64,000 bases of DNA from Arenimonas sp. (GTDB lineage Bacteria > Pseudomonadota > Alphaproteobacteria > Rhizobiales > Rhizobiaceae): positions 1-64,000 of the forward strand of contig JAIBEK010000067.1 of assembly GCA_019459145.1 (NCBI GenBank). The letters run 5' to 3'. The position numbers were made by a program, and so were the translations under genes. Within the stretch, counting starts at the first letter, position 1, and every line of letters begins with the position of its first letter. Below the pieces are notes generated by a model, which did no database searches, was not told the DNA's origin, and was given only the letters and a program-made list of their open reading frames with translations. Shown here one piece after another: positions 44,522 to 55,009 of this stretch.

Positions 44522-45685
44522 TTAGTTGGCGTTCGGGTCGCGGATCTTCTCGTAGGTCTTCAACTCGACATTGTAGAGCTCGCCGTCGACCTGCCTCACC
44601 TCGCGGATGTAGATGTCCTGGACGATATCGCGCGTGGCCGGATCGATCGCGATCGGGCCGCGCGGGCTCGTCCATTCCATGCCCTTCATGGCTTCGATCA
44701 GCTTCGTTCCGTCGGTGTCGCCGCCTGTCTTCTCCAGAGCGGCATAGGCGAGGTGCATGGCGTCATAGCCACCGACCGACATAAAGTTGGGGCGCATGTT
44801 GTTGTTGGCCTTTCGCACTTCGGCAACGAAAGCCTTGTTCTCCGGGCTGTCGTGGTTGGCCGAGTAGAAATGGCCCGTCACCACGCCCATCGCTGGATCG
44901 CCGATGCCGTTCAGCAGATCGTCGTCCGTGACGTCGCCGGTCGCGATCAGCTTGATGCCGGCTTCCTTCAGGCCACGATCGGTGAACTGCTTCATGAACA
45001 GCGAGCCGACGCCCGAGGGAACGAAGACGAAGACGGCGTCGGGCTTGGCGTCGCGCACGCGCTGCAGGAAGGGTGCGAAGTCCGGGTTCTGCAGCGGCAC
45101 GCGGACCGCTTCGACGATCTCGCCGCCTTCCTTCTTGAACTGGTCGGTGAAACCCTTCTCGATGTCATGGCCGGGGCCGTAATCGGTGACCAAGGTGACA
45201 ACGCGCTTCAGGCCGTTCTCTACGGCCCAGGTGGCGACCGGCAGCGCCGACTGGGGGCCGCCCATGCTGGTGCGGACAAAATAGTCCGACTGCTTCATGA
45301 TCGCCGAGGTCGTCGCCGAGGTGATGATCGCCGGGACCTTGGCCTGGTTGAGAACCGGCGCCACTGACATGGCAAGCGGGGTCAGACCGAAGCCGGCGAG
45401 CATGGAGACGCCCTCGTTGACGACGAGTTCCTGGGCGATGCGGCGCGTCTGGTCGCCCGTGCCGGCATCGTCGCGCAGCACGAGTTCGACCTTCTTGCCG
45501 GCGACCGTGTCGCCATGCAAGGTCATATAGGCGCGAACCCCTGCCTCGACCTGTCGGCCGGTCGAGGCGAACGGGCCGGTCATCGGCAGGATAAGTCCAA
45601 TCTTGACCGCGTCCTGCGCCACTGCAGACCCGGCAGCCAGCATCGAAAACAGGGTGCTGGCGATGAAAACTCTTCTCGAAACCAT
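44522..45685 (-). CDS. ABC transporter substrate-binding protein (LivJ/Peripla_BP_6 type)
   Basis: 387 residues from MVSRRVFIASTLFSMLAAGSAVAQ. GGGAGGAG precedes this ATG; the longer upstream frame is not coding. The signal contains SRRVFI, close to the twin-arginine consensus, so Tat export is possible. The mature protein is LivJ-like: VKIGLILPMTGPFASTGRQVEAGVRAYMTLHGD and SVAPVLNQAKVPAIITSATTSAIM. GTATAC overlaps the start region and a full palindrome lies at 45803. Probable ligand: an aromatic acid fed to LigM/LigAB, judged by shared operators. Confidence 0.9.
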   Translation of the reverse strand: MVSRRVFIASTLFSMLAAGSAVAQDAVKIGLILPMTGPFASTGRQVEAGVRAYMTLHGDTVAGKKVELVLRDDAGTGDQTRRIAQELVVNEGVSMLAGFGLTPLAMSVAPVLNQAKVPAIITSATTSAIMKQSDYFVRTSMGGPQSALPVATWAVENGLKRVVTLVTDYGPGHDIEKGFTDQFKKEGGEIVEAVRVPLQNPDFAPFLQRVRDAKPDAVFVFVPSGVGSLFMKQFTDRGLKEAGIKLIATGDVTDDDLLNGIGDPAMGVVTGHFYSANHDSPENKAFVAEVRKANNNMRPNFMSVGGYDAMHLAYAALEKTGGDTDGTKLIEAMKGMEWTSPRGPIAIDPATRDIVQDIYIREVRQVDGELYNVELKTYEKIRDPNAN

Positions 45686-45993
45686 GTATACTCCTCCCGT
45701 TTGTCCTATCCTGCGTCCAGACGCTGGATCCGCTGCAGTGCAAACACTTCTCGTCACTCCCAAGACGAGAACCCGCCGCACAAAAAAACGCATGCTGTCA
45801 TTCATGTATACATGGATCGTGGGCCGCCACAAGACGGACGCGCCTGGCGGACGGTCAAATTTGCCGCGGGCGGGATAGGGTCCAACCGTTTGGCCGCCTG
45901 TGGCACTGATGTCATGGCGGCCGTGTGGCGTGCCTCCGGTGGTGTCGGCGGCGATTGCCCCTCGCGACCGGCACTCTGGCGTCCGGGCTGCGT
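45686..45993. other. Intergenic promoter region of the Liv-type operon
   Basis: No gene. It holds the upstream control region of the minus-strand importer operon, including the palindrome at 45803-45814, and the 3' flank of the matR-like gene. No hairpin terminator is obvious to me after that gene. Confidence 0.5.
45803..45814. promoter_or_regulatory. CATGTATACATG operator before the Liv-type importer
   Basis: A perfect 12-bp palindrome 118 bp upstream of the binding-protein start. Same ATGTATACAT core as at 38573-38582 and 39596-39605. A partial TGTATAC also spans the start codon at 45685-45691. Confidence 0.6.
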
Positions 45994-46668
45994 CTATGCC
46001 TGCCGGCTGCCCCGCCGCTCGCGGTTGGAGAGGTTCGAGACGAGGTCGCCGAAACGGTCGCCCTGAACCGCCACATGACCGCGCAGAAGAAGGCGCGCCT
46101 GTTCCGCGTCACCGGCAAGAATGGCATCGATGACTTCGCCGTGTTCCTTGAACGAGACCTTCATGCGGTTGCGCACCCGCAGTTGGAGGCGACGATATGG
46201 CCGCAGGCGACGATGCATCGCCACGCACTGTTCCTCGAGGAATTCACTGCCGCTTGCCGCATAGATCGCCCGATGAAAAACCTCGTTCTCGTAGTAGTAG
46301 CGGTCGGTGTCCTCGCTCGCCAGCGCTTCCCTGCATTTCTCATGGGCAGCCATCAGCGCGTCGCGATCTTCCTCGGTGTGCCGGCGCGCGGCGAAGGCGC
46401 CCGCCATGCCCTCCAGCTCGGCCATGACCTCGAACATCTCGAACACGCGCTGTGGCGCCGGGTTGGCCACGACCGCGCCGCGCCGCGGCCGGATCTCGAC
46501 AAAGCCGATGGCGCTCAACTGCATCAAGGCCTCGCGGATCGGCGTACGCGATACGCCAAAGCGTGCCGCCAACTGGGTTTCGTCCAGTCGCTCGCCCGGC
46601 TCGAACTCACCGGCCACTATCCCGTTTTCTATCTCGTCACGTAGCTTGAAGAAGATGTTCTCGCTCAT
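45994..46668 (-). CDS. matR: GntR-family regulator of malonate utilisation (MatR-like)
   Basis: 224 residues from MSENIFFKLRDEIENGIVAGEFEPGERLDETQLAARFGVSRTPIREALMQLSAIGFVEIRPRRGAVV (winged helix), then an FCD domain (AELEGMAGAFAARRHTEEDRDALMAAH; NEVFHRAIYAASGSEFLEEQC). Divergent from the malonate TRAP/matAB operon, exactly as matR is in rhizobia, with a MatR-type box between them (46701-46714). The start is placed at the ATG directly before the conserved GntR region; 21 codons of open frame upstream are unlikely to be coding. Confidence 0.85.
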   Translation of the reverse strand: MSENIFFKLRDEIENGIVAGEFEPGERLDETQLAARFGVSRTPIREALMQLSAIGFVEIRPRRGAVVANPAPQRVFEMFEVMAELEGMAGAFAARRHTEEDRDALMAAHEKCREALASEDTDRYYYENEVFHRAIYAASGSEFLEEQCVAMHRRLRPYRRLQLRVRNRMKVSFKEHGEVIDAILAGDAEQARLLLRGHVAVQGDRFGDLVSNLSNRERRGSRQA

Positions 46669-46700
46669 TGCCCACCCGGTCCTGATCTCATGCAAGTCTT

Positions 46701-46714
46701 TCTTGTATACGAGA
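46701..46714. promoter_or_regulatory. MatR-type operator
   Basis: TCTTGTATACGAGA is a near-perfect dyad that differs little from the TCTTGTA/TACACGA box reported for Rhizobium MatR. A second, weaker copy in reverse orientation (TCTTGTGTGCAAAG on the minus strand) lies at 46722-46735. Both sit between matR and the TRAP genes. Confidence 0.65.
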
Positions 46715-46790
46715 AGGTTGACTTTGCACACAAGATAACGTCACATTTATACCAGACCGGCGGGAGGGCCGGAATATCAGGGAGGAAAAA

Positions 46791-47795
46791 ATGAAGCGTT
46801 TTCGCCGGAATCTTATGGCACTATCCATGGCCGCTCTTAGTGGCCTGACGGCATCGACAGCCGATGCGCAGACCGTACTCAAGGCATCGCACCAGTTCCC
46901 GGGCGGCAAGGGCGACATCCGCGACGAGATGGTGCAGATGATCGCACGCGACGTGGCGGCCGCCAATGTCGAACTGGAAATCCAGGTCTTTCCTGGGTCC
47001 TCGCTCTACAAGCCCAACGACCAGTGGAATGCGGTGACGCGCGGGCTGCTCGACATGACGTCGTTCCCGCTCGACTATGCGTCCGGCCGTCATCCCATCT
47101 TCTCCGCGACGCTGATGCCCGGATTGGTCGGCAATTTCGATCGAGCCACGCGCCTCAACGATTCCGAGTTCATGATGGACATCAAGAAGGTGATCGAGGA
47201 TGCGGGCGCGATCGTGATCGCCGATGCATGGCTTTCCGGCGCATTCGCCTCGAAGAAAGGCTGCATCACGTCGCCGGACACGATCAAGGGGCAGGTCATT
47301 CGCGCCGCCGGTCCGGCCTTCGAGGAGATGCTGGTCGCAGCCGGCGCCTCGATTTCCTCGATGCCGTCGTCGGAGATCTACACCGGCATGCAGACGGGCG
47401 TCCTGGACGCCGCCAATACGTCCTCGGCGAGCTTCGTCTCCTACCGTCTTTTCGAGCATGCCAAATGCCTGACGGCACCGGGAGAGAATGCGCTCTGGTT
47501 CATGTATGAGCCGGTCCTCGTCTCCAAGAAGGTCTTCGACGGCCTGACGCCCGAGCAGCAGAAGGCGATCCTTGCGGCCGGCGAAAAGGCCGAGGCCTTT
47601 TTCAATGAGGAGGTCCGCAAAGGCGATCAGTTGATGATCGACACCTACAAGAAGGCCGGCGTCGAAGTCGTGGAGATGTCGAAGGCGGACTATGACGCCT
47701 GGCTCGCGGTGGCCAAGGAGTCCTCCTACAAGAACTTCGCGGCGAACGTGCCGGATGGCGACAAGCTGATCGAAAAGGCCCTGGCCGTGGAATGA
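46791..47795 (+). CDS. matP: TRAP transporter malonate-binding protein (MatP/DctP)
   Basis: 334 residues; GGGAGGAAAA precedes the ATG. Signal peptide MKRFRRNLMALSMAALSGLTASTADA. DctP blocks: VLKASHQFPGGKGDIRDEMVQMIARDVAAANVELEIQVFPGSSLYKPNDQWNAVTRGLLDMTSFPL, then VIRAAGPAFEEMLVAAGASISSMPSSEIYTGMQTGVLDAANT. Malonate as ligand is inferred from matA/matB in the same operon and from the matPQMAB locus described in Sinorhizobium meliloti. Confidence 0.88.
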   Translation: MKRFRRNLMALSMAALSGLTASTADAQTVLKASHQFPGGKGDIRDEMVQMIARDVAAANVELEIQVFPGSSLYKPNDQWNAVTRGLLDMTSFPLDYASGRHPIFSATLMPGLVGNFDRATRLNDSEFMMDIKKVIEDAGAIVIADAWLSGAFASKKGCITSPDTIKGQVIRAAGPAFEEMLVAAGASISSMPSSEIYTGMQTGVLDAANTSSASFVSYRLFEHAKCLTAPGENALWFMYEPVLVSKKVFDGLTPEQQKAILAAGEKAEAFFNEEVRKGDQLMIDTYKKAGVEVVEMSKADYDAWLAVAKESSYKNFAANVPDGDKLIEKALAVE

Positions 47796-47806
47796 TCCGG
47801 ATGCGA

Positions 47807-47830
47807 GGCGGCGCGCGCTGGTGCGCCGCC
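47807..47830 (+). terminator. Intercistronic hairpin between matP and matQ
   Basis: GGCGGCGC / GCGCCGCC, 8-bp perfect stem with an 8-nt loop, followed by TTCTTCTTCC. A weak attenuator or mRNA stabiliser after the binding-protein gene. Confidence 0.55.
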
Positions 47831-47859
47831 TTCTTCTTCCGCAACCAAGGATTTCCGAA

Positions 47860-48438
47860 ATGGTCAAGGCCTTTATTCAGGTGGTCGGTAACCTGTCGCG
47901 TACGCTTGCCGTGTTGTCGACCGCCCTGGTCATCGCCGCGATGCTTGTCGTCTGCCAGATGATCCTCACACGTTATGTCTTCCGCCATCCGACGATCTGG
48001 CAGACCGACTTCGTGGTGTTTTCCGCCACGGCCGCCATGTTCCTCGGCGCACCCTACGTGCTGCTCAAGGGCGGGCACGTCGGCGTCGACGTGGTCGACA
48101 TGCTGCTCGGCGACCGGGCGCGAGCAAGGTTGAAGCTGGTCGGCAGCTTGCTCGGCCTGCTGTTCTGCATCTTCATGCTGATTGCGACATGGATCCAGTT
48201 TCACGAGGCCTGGGCCGGCAACTGGAAGCACTCGAGCGTCTGGGCGCCGCCGCTGTGGATCCCCCTGCTGGCCCTGCCGCTCGGATTCGGCATGCTGTGT
48301 CTGCAATATGTCGCGCAGATCCTCGTCCTGCTGTCGGGAGATGCGCAACAGGTGCAGGGCCACGCACCGCTCACCCCGGAGCTTCCAACCGGCGTTCTCG
48401 AAAGCGACAATCATTCGATGAAGGGATCGAACCGATGA
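47860..48438 (+). CDS. matQ: TRAP transporter small membrane subunit (MatQ/DctQ)
   Basis: 192 residues from MVKAFIQVVGNLSRTLAVLSTALVIAAMLVVCQMILTRYVF. Four membrane segments and the DctQ pattern WQTDFVVFSATAAMFLGAPYVLLKGGHVGVDVV. The upstream open frame (from 47821) passes through the hairpin and is not used. Overlaps matM by 4 nt. Confidence 0.88.
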   Translation: MVKAFIQVVGNLSRTLAVLSTALVIAAMLVVCQMILTRYVFRHPTIWQTDFVVFSATAAMFLGAPYVLLKGGHVGVDVVDMLLGDRARARLKLVGSLLGLLFCIFMLIATWIQFHEAWAGNWKHSSVWAPPLWIPLLALPLGFGMLCLQYVAQILVLLSGDAQQVQGHAPLTPELPTGVLESDNHSMKGSNR

Positions 48439-49751
48439 GCCCGACCCTATCCGGCCTGCTGATCATCGCGGCCCTCTTCGTTCTGCTCGCAACCGGCATG
48501 CCGATCGCCTTCGCACTCGGCCTGGCCGCCTTCGTCGCCCTTTATCTGCAGAGCGGCCTGGATATTTTCTATATCCTTGGCGACACGATGTTTTCGGGCA
48601 TCGCCAACCTGGCCTATGTCTCCATTCCGATGTTCGTGCTGATGGGGGCGGCCGTCGCCTCATCGCCTGCGGGCTCCGACCTGTACACCGCGCTCGACCG
48701 CTGGCTGAACCGTGTCCCGGGCGGGCTGGTGCTTTCCAATATCGGCGCGTGCGCGATCTTTTCGGGCATGACCGGCTCGTCGCCCGCGACCTGCGCGGCG
48801 ATCGGCAAGATGGGCATTCCGGAGATGCTGCGGCGCGGTTATCCTGCTTCCGTCGCCACGGGCTCGATCGCCGCGGGTGGAACGCTCGGCATCCTCATTC
48901 CGCCCTCCGTCACGCTTATCGTCTATGGCATTGCGACCGAGACATCGATCGGTCGCCTGTTCATGGCGGGCGTCATCCCCGGCATCATGCTGACGGCCAT
49001 GTTCATGGTTTGGGCGATCATCGACTGCAAGCGCAAGGGGTACGAGTTCGATGCCCGTGCGGTCCGCTATACGTTCAAGGAACGGTTTGCCGGCCTGCCT
49101 CGCATCCTGCCATTCCTTCTCATCATCGGCGGCACGCTTTATGTGCTGTACGGCGGCATCGCCACACCGTCCGAAGCAGCCGGGGCAGGGGCGCTTCTGA
49201 CGCTGCTCGTGGTCATCATCGCCTACCGGCTGTTCCGCCTCCGCCCGATTGCCAACATCTTCGGTTCGGCCATGCGCGAAAGCGTCATGATCATGATGAT
49301 CATGGCGGCGGCCGAACTGTTCGCCTTCGCCCTTTCCTCGCTGTTCGTCACCCAGACCATCGCCACCGCGATCGCCGACATGGAGGTCAACCGATGGGTG
49401 CTGATGGCGATCATCAATGTCTTCCTGCTCGTCTGCGGCATGTTCCTGCCGCCGGTGGCCGTCATCGTGATGACCGCGCCGATGCTCTTTCCGATCGTCA
49501 CCCAGGCCGGCTTCGACCCCTACTGGTTCGCCATCGTGCTGACGATCAACATGGAGGTCGGATTGATCACGCCGCCCATCGGCCTCAACCTCTTCGTCAT
49601 CAACGCCATTGCTCCGACGATCAGGACGAAGGACATCCTCTGGGGCGCGCTGCCCTATGTGCTGGTAATGTTCCTGGCGATCTTCCTGCTCTGCCTCTTC
49701 CCCGAAATCGCCACATGGTTGCCCAATCAGATGTTGGGAGCGATCGAATGA
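48435..49751 (+). CDS. matM: TRAP transporter large permease (MatM/DctM)
   Basis: 438 residues from MSPTLSGLLIIAALFVLLATGMPIAFALGLAAFVALYLQSG, the usual DctM opening. It carries LSNIGACAIFSGMTGSSPATCAAIGKMGIPEMLRRGY, AAGGTLGILIPPSVTLIVYGIATETSIGRLF and GLITPPIGLNLFVINAIA. About twelve membrane segments. Its stop overlaps the malonyl-CoA decarboxylase start (ATGA), so transport and catabolism are one operon. Confidence 0.9.
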   Translation: MSPTLSGLLIIAALFVLLATGMPIAFALGLAAFVALYLQSGLDIFYILGDTMFSGIANLAYVSIPMFVLMGAAVASSPAGSDLYTALDRWLNRVPGGLVLSNIGACAIFSGMTGSSPATCAAIGKMGIPEMLRRGYPASVATGSIAAGGTLGILIPPSVTLIVYGIATETSIGRLFMAGVIPGIMLTAMFMVWAIIDCKRKGYEFDARAVRYTFKERFAGLPRILPFLLIIGGTLYVLYGGIATPSEAAGAGALLTLLVVIIAYRLFRLRPIANIFGSAMRESVMIMMIMAAAELFAFALSSLFVTQTIATAIADMEVNRWVLMAIINVFLLVCGMFLPPVAVIVMTAPMLFPIVTQAGFDPYWFAIVLTINMEVGLITPPIGLNLFVINAIAPTIRTKDILWGALPYVLVMFLAIFLLCLFPEIATWLPNQMLGAIE

Positions 49752-51184
49752 ACAGGACGTCCTTCTTCGGCGACATGCTTCAGACCATCACCGATCGCGG
49801 CCGGCGCTTCCTGTCCTTGGGGCCGCGCGAGGACGGGGGCGATCCGCTCGGCCATATCGAGGCCCTGTGCGAAACCTTGCTGTCGAGCCGGGGGGAAGCC
49901 TCCGGCATGGCGCTGGCCAAGGACATCCTCGACCGCTGGCAGCGGTTCGATCCCCCCATGCAGCGCGAGTTCATGGAAATGCTGCTGCAGCGCTTCGGCC
50001 CAAGGACAGAGCGACTGGAAGCCGCAATCGAGAGCTATCGCGCCGATCAAAGCCCGGCGGCGCTGCTGGAACTGCATGTGGCGGCGGAACCCCGCCGGCA
50101 GGAACTGATCCGTCGCTTGAACCTGGCGCCGAACGGCATCGCCACGCTGGTCGAGATGCGCGAGACCCTGCTGAGGCTGAAGGTGGACGATCCCGATCTG
50201 GAGGCCGTTGATTCGGATTTCGCCCACCTGTTCGGGTCGTGGTTCAATCGGGGCTTTCTGGTCCTGCGGCCAGTGAGCTGGTCGACCCCAGCTGACATTC
50301 TGGAAAAGATCATCCGCTATGAGGCGGTGCATCACATCGGCGGATGGGAGGAATTGCGTCTGCGGCTCGCGCCGGAGGATCGTCGTTGCTTCGCCTTCTT
50401 CCATCCCCAGCTGATCGACGATCCGCTGATCTTCGTCGAAGTGGCGCTGACGCGGGAAATTCCCGGTACCATATCCGATCTTCTTCAGGAGGATCGCGCG
50501 CAGATCAAGGCCGCCGAGGCGACCACTGCCGTGTTCTATTCGATCTCGAACTGCCAGGAGGGCCTGCGCGGTATTTCCTTCGGCAATTTCCTGATCAAGC
50601 AGGTGGTCGAGGACCTCAGGCGTGAATTGCCGAAACTCGATACCTTCGTCACCCTGTCGCCCGTGCCGGGCTTCGCCGGCTGGCTTTCCCGAGAACGCAG
50701 CGCGGAGGTCTCCGAGGCGCTGACGCAGGCGGAACGGTTACGGCTTGCTATTCTGGACGAGCCGGACTGGGCGGACCGACCGGAGGTGGTCGCGGCCATC
50801 CAGCCGGTCATGACGGCTGCTGCGGCCTGGTATTTCCTCAAGGCCCGCAATCCGAACGGCAAGATCATTGATCCGGTGGCCCGGTTCCATCTCGGCAACG
50901 GCGCGCGCCTGGAGCGCATCAACTTTCTCGGAGATCGATCACCGAAGGCGATGCGCCAGGCCTTCGGGCTGATGGTCAACTATCTCTACAAGCTGGACGA
51001 CATCGAAACGAACCACGAAGCCTTTGCCGGCCGTGGCGAGGTGGTGGCGGCGCAGGCGATCCGCCGGCTGGTGCCCGCCGACAGAAGCGTCCGCAACCCG
51101 GTGGCGGCCGCGCCCCCTTCGTCGTCGAAACCCTTGCCCGTCGACGCAGAACGAAAGAATGCCAACAAGGAGTTCACGCCATGA
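49748..51184 (+). CDS. matA: Malonyl-CoA decarboxylase
   Basis: 478 residues from MNRTSFFGDMLQTITDRGRRFLSLGPRE; ATGA overlap with matM. An N-terminal helical domain is followed by the GNAT-like catalytic domain with FVEVALTREIPGTISDLL, FYSISNCQEGLRGISFGNFLIKQVVEDL, FVTLSPVPGFAGWL and DPVARFHLGNGARLERINFLGDRS, whose His matches the catalytic His of the family. Converts malonyl-CoA to acetyl-CoA and CO2. The C-terminal 35 residues are low-complexity (AAAPPSSSKPLPVDAER). Confidence 0.93.
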   Translation: MNRTSFFGDMLQTITDRGRRFLSLGPREDGGDPLGHIEALCETLLSSRGEASGMALAKDILDRWQRFDPPMQREFMEMLLQRFGPRTERLEAAIESYRADQSPAALLELHVAAEPRRQELIRRLNLAPNGIATLVEMRETLLRLKVDDPDLEAVDSDFAHLFGSWFNRGFLVLRPVSWSTPADILEKIIRYEAVHHIGGWEELRLRLAPEDRRCFAFFHPQLIDDPLIFVEVALTREIPGTISDLLQEDRAQIKAAEATTAVFYSISNCQEGLRGISFGNFLIKQVVEDLRRELPKLDTFVTLSPVPGFAGWLSRERSAEVSEALTQAERLRLAILDEPDWADRPEVVAAIQPVMTAAAAWYFLKARNPNGKIIDPVARFHLGNGARLERINFLGDRSPKAMRQAFGLMVNYLYKLDDIETNHEAFAGRGEVVAAQAIRRLVPADRSVRNPVAAAPPSSSKPLPVDAERKNANKEFTP

Positions 51185-52731
51185 GCAACCATCTCTTCGA
51201 TGCCATCCGCCTGGCCTTGCGCCCGGACGCGGTTTTCATTCTCGGCGCCGATGGCCGTTCGTGGACCTATGGCGACATGCTGGCGCAATCGGGCCGGTTC
51301 GCCTCCACCCTGGAGACGCTGGGCGTTCGACCGGGCGATCGGGTGGCCGTCCAGGTGGAGAAGAGCCCCGAGGCGCTGATGCTCTATCTCGCCTGTATTC
51401 GCGTGGGGGCGGTCTATCTCCCTCTCAATACGGCCTACACGCTGGCGGAGCTGGACTATTTCATCGGTGACGCAGAGCCGCGCCTGGTTGTCTGTACCCC
51501 GAACGCAAGGCCCGGAATGGAGGCGCTTGCCCTCAGCCACGGGGCGCATGTCGAAACGCTCGACGAAGCCGGCGGCGGTTCGCTTGCCGAACTGGCGCGG
51601 GACGAAGGTGCCGATTTCCTCGATGCGGAGCGCGGACCCGACGACCTTGCCGCGATCCTCTACACGTCCGGGACGACCGGTCGGTCCAAGGGCGCGATGC
51701 TCACCCATGACAACTTGCTCTCCAATGCTGTCACGCTTCGCGGCCACTGGCGTTTCACGGCGAACGACCGGCTGATCCACGCCTTGCCGATCTTCCACAC
51801 CCATGGCTTGTTCGTCGCATCGAACGTCGTCCTTCTCTCCGGTGCATCCATGTATTTCCTGCCGAAGTTCGATGCCGACGAGGCGCTTCGGCTGATGAAG
51901 ACGGCGACGGTGATGATGGGCGTTCCGACCTTCTACGTCCGACTGACGCAACATGAGGGTCTGACGCGAGAGGCGGCCGCGCATATGCGGCTTTTCATCT
52001 CCGGCTCGGCGCCACTGCTGGCCGAGACGCACCGCAAGTTCGAGGCGATGACCGGTCATGCCATACTCGAGCGCTACGGCATGACCGAGACCAACATGAA
52101 CACGTCGAACCCCTATGAGGGCGACCGCATTGCCGGGACGGTGGGCTTTCCGCTTCCCGGCGTGTCGATCCGCGTCACCGATCCGGAAACCGGGGTACCC
52201 GTCGCCGATGGAGAGACCGGAATGATCGAGGTGAAGGGCCCCAACGTGTTCAAGGGCTATTGGCGCATGCCGGAAAAGACCGCTGCCGAGTTTCGCACCG
52301 ACGGCTTCTTCATCACCGGCGACCTCGGCAAGATCGACGAACGCGGCTATGTCCATATTGTCGGACGCGGCAAGGACCTGGTGATTTCAGGCGGATACAA
52401 TATCTATCCGAAGGAGGTCGAGACGGAAATCGACCAGATGCCGGGCGTAGTCGAAACCGCCGTCATCGGGGTGGCGCATCCGGATTTCGGCGAAGGTGTC
52501 ACGGCCGTGGTGGTCAGGAAGCCGGGCGCCGCGATCGATGAACGCTCCATCCTCGACGGGCTGAAGGACCGCCTGGCTCGCTACAAGCAGCCGAAGCGGG
52601 TAATCTTCGTCGATGACCTGCCGCGCAACACGATGGGCAAGGTTCAAAAAAACGTGCTTCGCGAAACATACGCCGATCTGTATGCGCAGGCAGGCTCGGT
52701 GGCGAGTGCGAAAGGTCAGGCTCCCGTCTGA
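51181..52731 (+). CDS. matB: Malonyl-CoA synthetase
   Basis: 516 residues, ANL superfamily. P-loop ILYTSGTTGRSKGAMLTH, RYGMTETNMNTSNPYEGDRIAGTVGFPLPGVSIRV (the TETNMNTSNPYEG block is characteristic of MatB), FFITGDLGKIDERGYVHIVGRGKDLVISGGYNIYPKEVE and the C-terminal Lys in LPRNTMGKVQKN. Joins malonate to CoA with ATP, feeding MatA. ATGA overlap with matA; last gene of the operon. Confidence 0.94.
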   Translation: MSNHLFDAIRLALRPDAVFILGADGRSWTYGDMLAQSGRFASTLETLGVRPGDRVAVQVEKSPEALMLYLACIRVGAVYLPLNTAYTLAELDYFIGDAEPRLVVCTPNARPGMEALALSHGAHVETLDEAGGGSLAELARDEGADFLDAERGPDDLAAILYTSGTTGRSKGAMLTHDNLLSNAVTLRGHWRFTANDRLIHALPIFHTHGLFVASNVVLLSGASMYFLPKFDADEALRLMKTATVMMGVPTFYVRLTQHEGLTREAAAHMRLFISGSAPLLAETHRKFEAMTGHAILERYGMTETNMNTSNPYEGDRIAGTVGFPLPGVSIRVTDPETGVPVADGETGMIEVKGPNVFKGYWRMPEKTAAEFRTDGFFITGDLGKIDERGYVHIVGRGKDLVISGGYNIYPKEVETEIDQMPGVVETAVIGVAHPDFGEGVTAVVVRKPGAAIDERSILDGLKDRLARYKQPKRVIFVDDLPRNTMGKVQKNVLRETYADLYAQAGSVASAKGQAPV

Positions 52732-52758
52732 CAACGGGGGTGCCCCTCGCATCCACGC

Positions 52759-53154
52759 CTAACCGAGAGGCTTGTAGGCGATCACGTCCATCTCGACCTT
52801 CACGTCGACCATCATCGGCGACTGAACGGTCGAGCGTGCCGGCGGATGGTCGATGAAGTGCTTCTGAAACACCGCGTTGAAGCTGGAGAAGTCGCGGGCG
52901 TCGTCAAGCCAGACATTGACCTTGATCACGTCTTCAAGCGTGCAACCGGCAAGCGCCAGCACGGTCTTGATATTGGCAATCACCTGCTCGCTCTGCGCGA
53001 CGATGTTGCCGACGATGACCTCGCCGTCAACGGTCGGGACCTGGCCCGAGACATAGACGAAATCGCCGGCGCGGACGGCTTTGGCGAAGGGGCGCCGCTG
53101 GCCGCCAGCCTGTTGGTCGGCCACATCGTAGCGGATAAGTCTGTCGTTGCTCAT
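52759..53154 (-). CDS. RidA/YjgF-family enamine/imine deaminase-like protein
   Basis: 131 residues from MSNDRLIRYDVADQQ, with AAAGG upstream; the longer frame to 53205 is not supported. Rid motifs: AVRAGDFVYVSGQVPTVDGEVIVGNIVAQSEQVIANIKTVLALAGCTLEDVIKVNVWLDD and a C-terminal MVDVKVEMDVIAY. The Arg before STVQ (PPARSTVQ) matches the conserved RidA arginine that binds the substrate carboxylate. Last gene of the MlrC/peptide importer operon; likely clears reactive imines formed by the pathway's PLP enzyme or similar. Confidence 0.88.
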   Translation of the reverse strand: MSNDRLIRYDVADQQAGGQRRPFAKAVRAGDFVYVSGQVPTVDGEVIVGNIVAQSEQVIANIKTVLALAGCTLEDVIKVNVWLDDARDFSSFNAVFQKHFIDHPPARSTVQSPMMVDVKVEMDVIAYKPLG

Positions 53155-53201
53155 GGGATCGCCTTTCAAATGTCGATGGGGCAGGGGAGGCAGGAGCCGG
53201 A

Positions 53202-55007
<1,806 letters not shown>

Positions 55008-55009
55008 GA

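Noticed and set aside
41135..45685. Branched-chain amino acid uptake as the function of the Liv-type genes
   Set aside because: Family membership is clear, but the operator shared with ligM and the ring-cleavage operon points to aromatic acids, so I did not use liv gene symbols.
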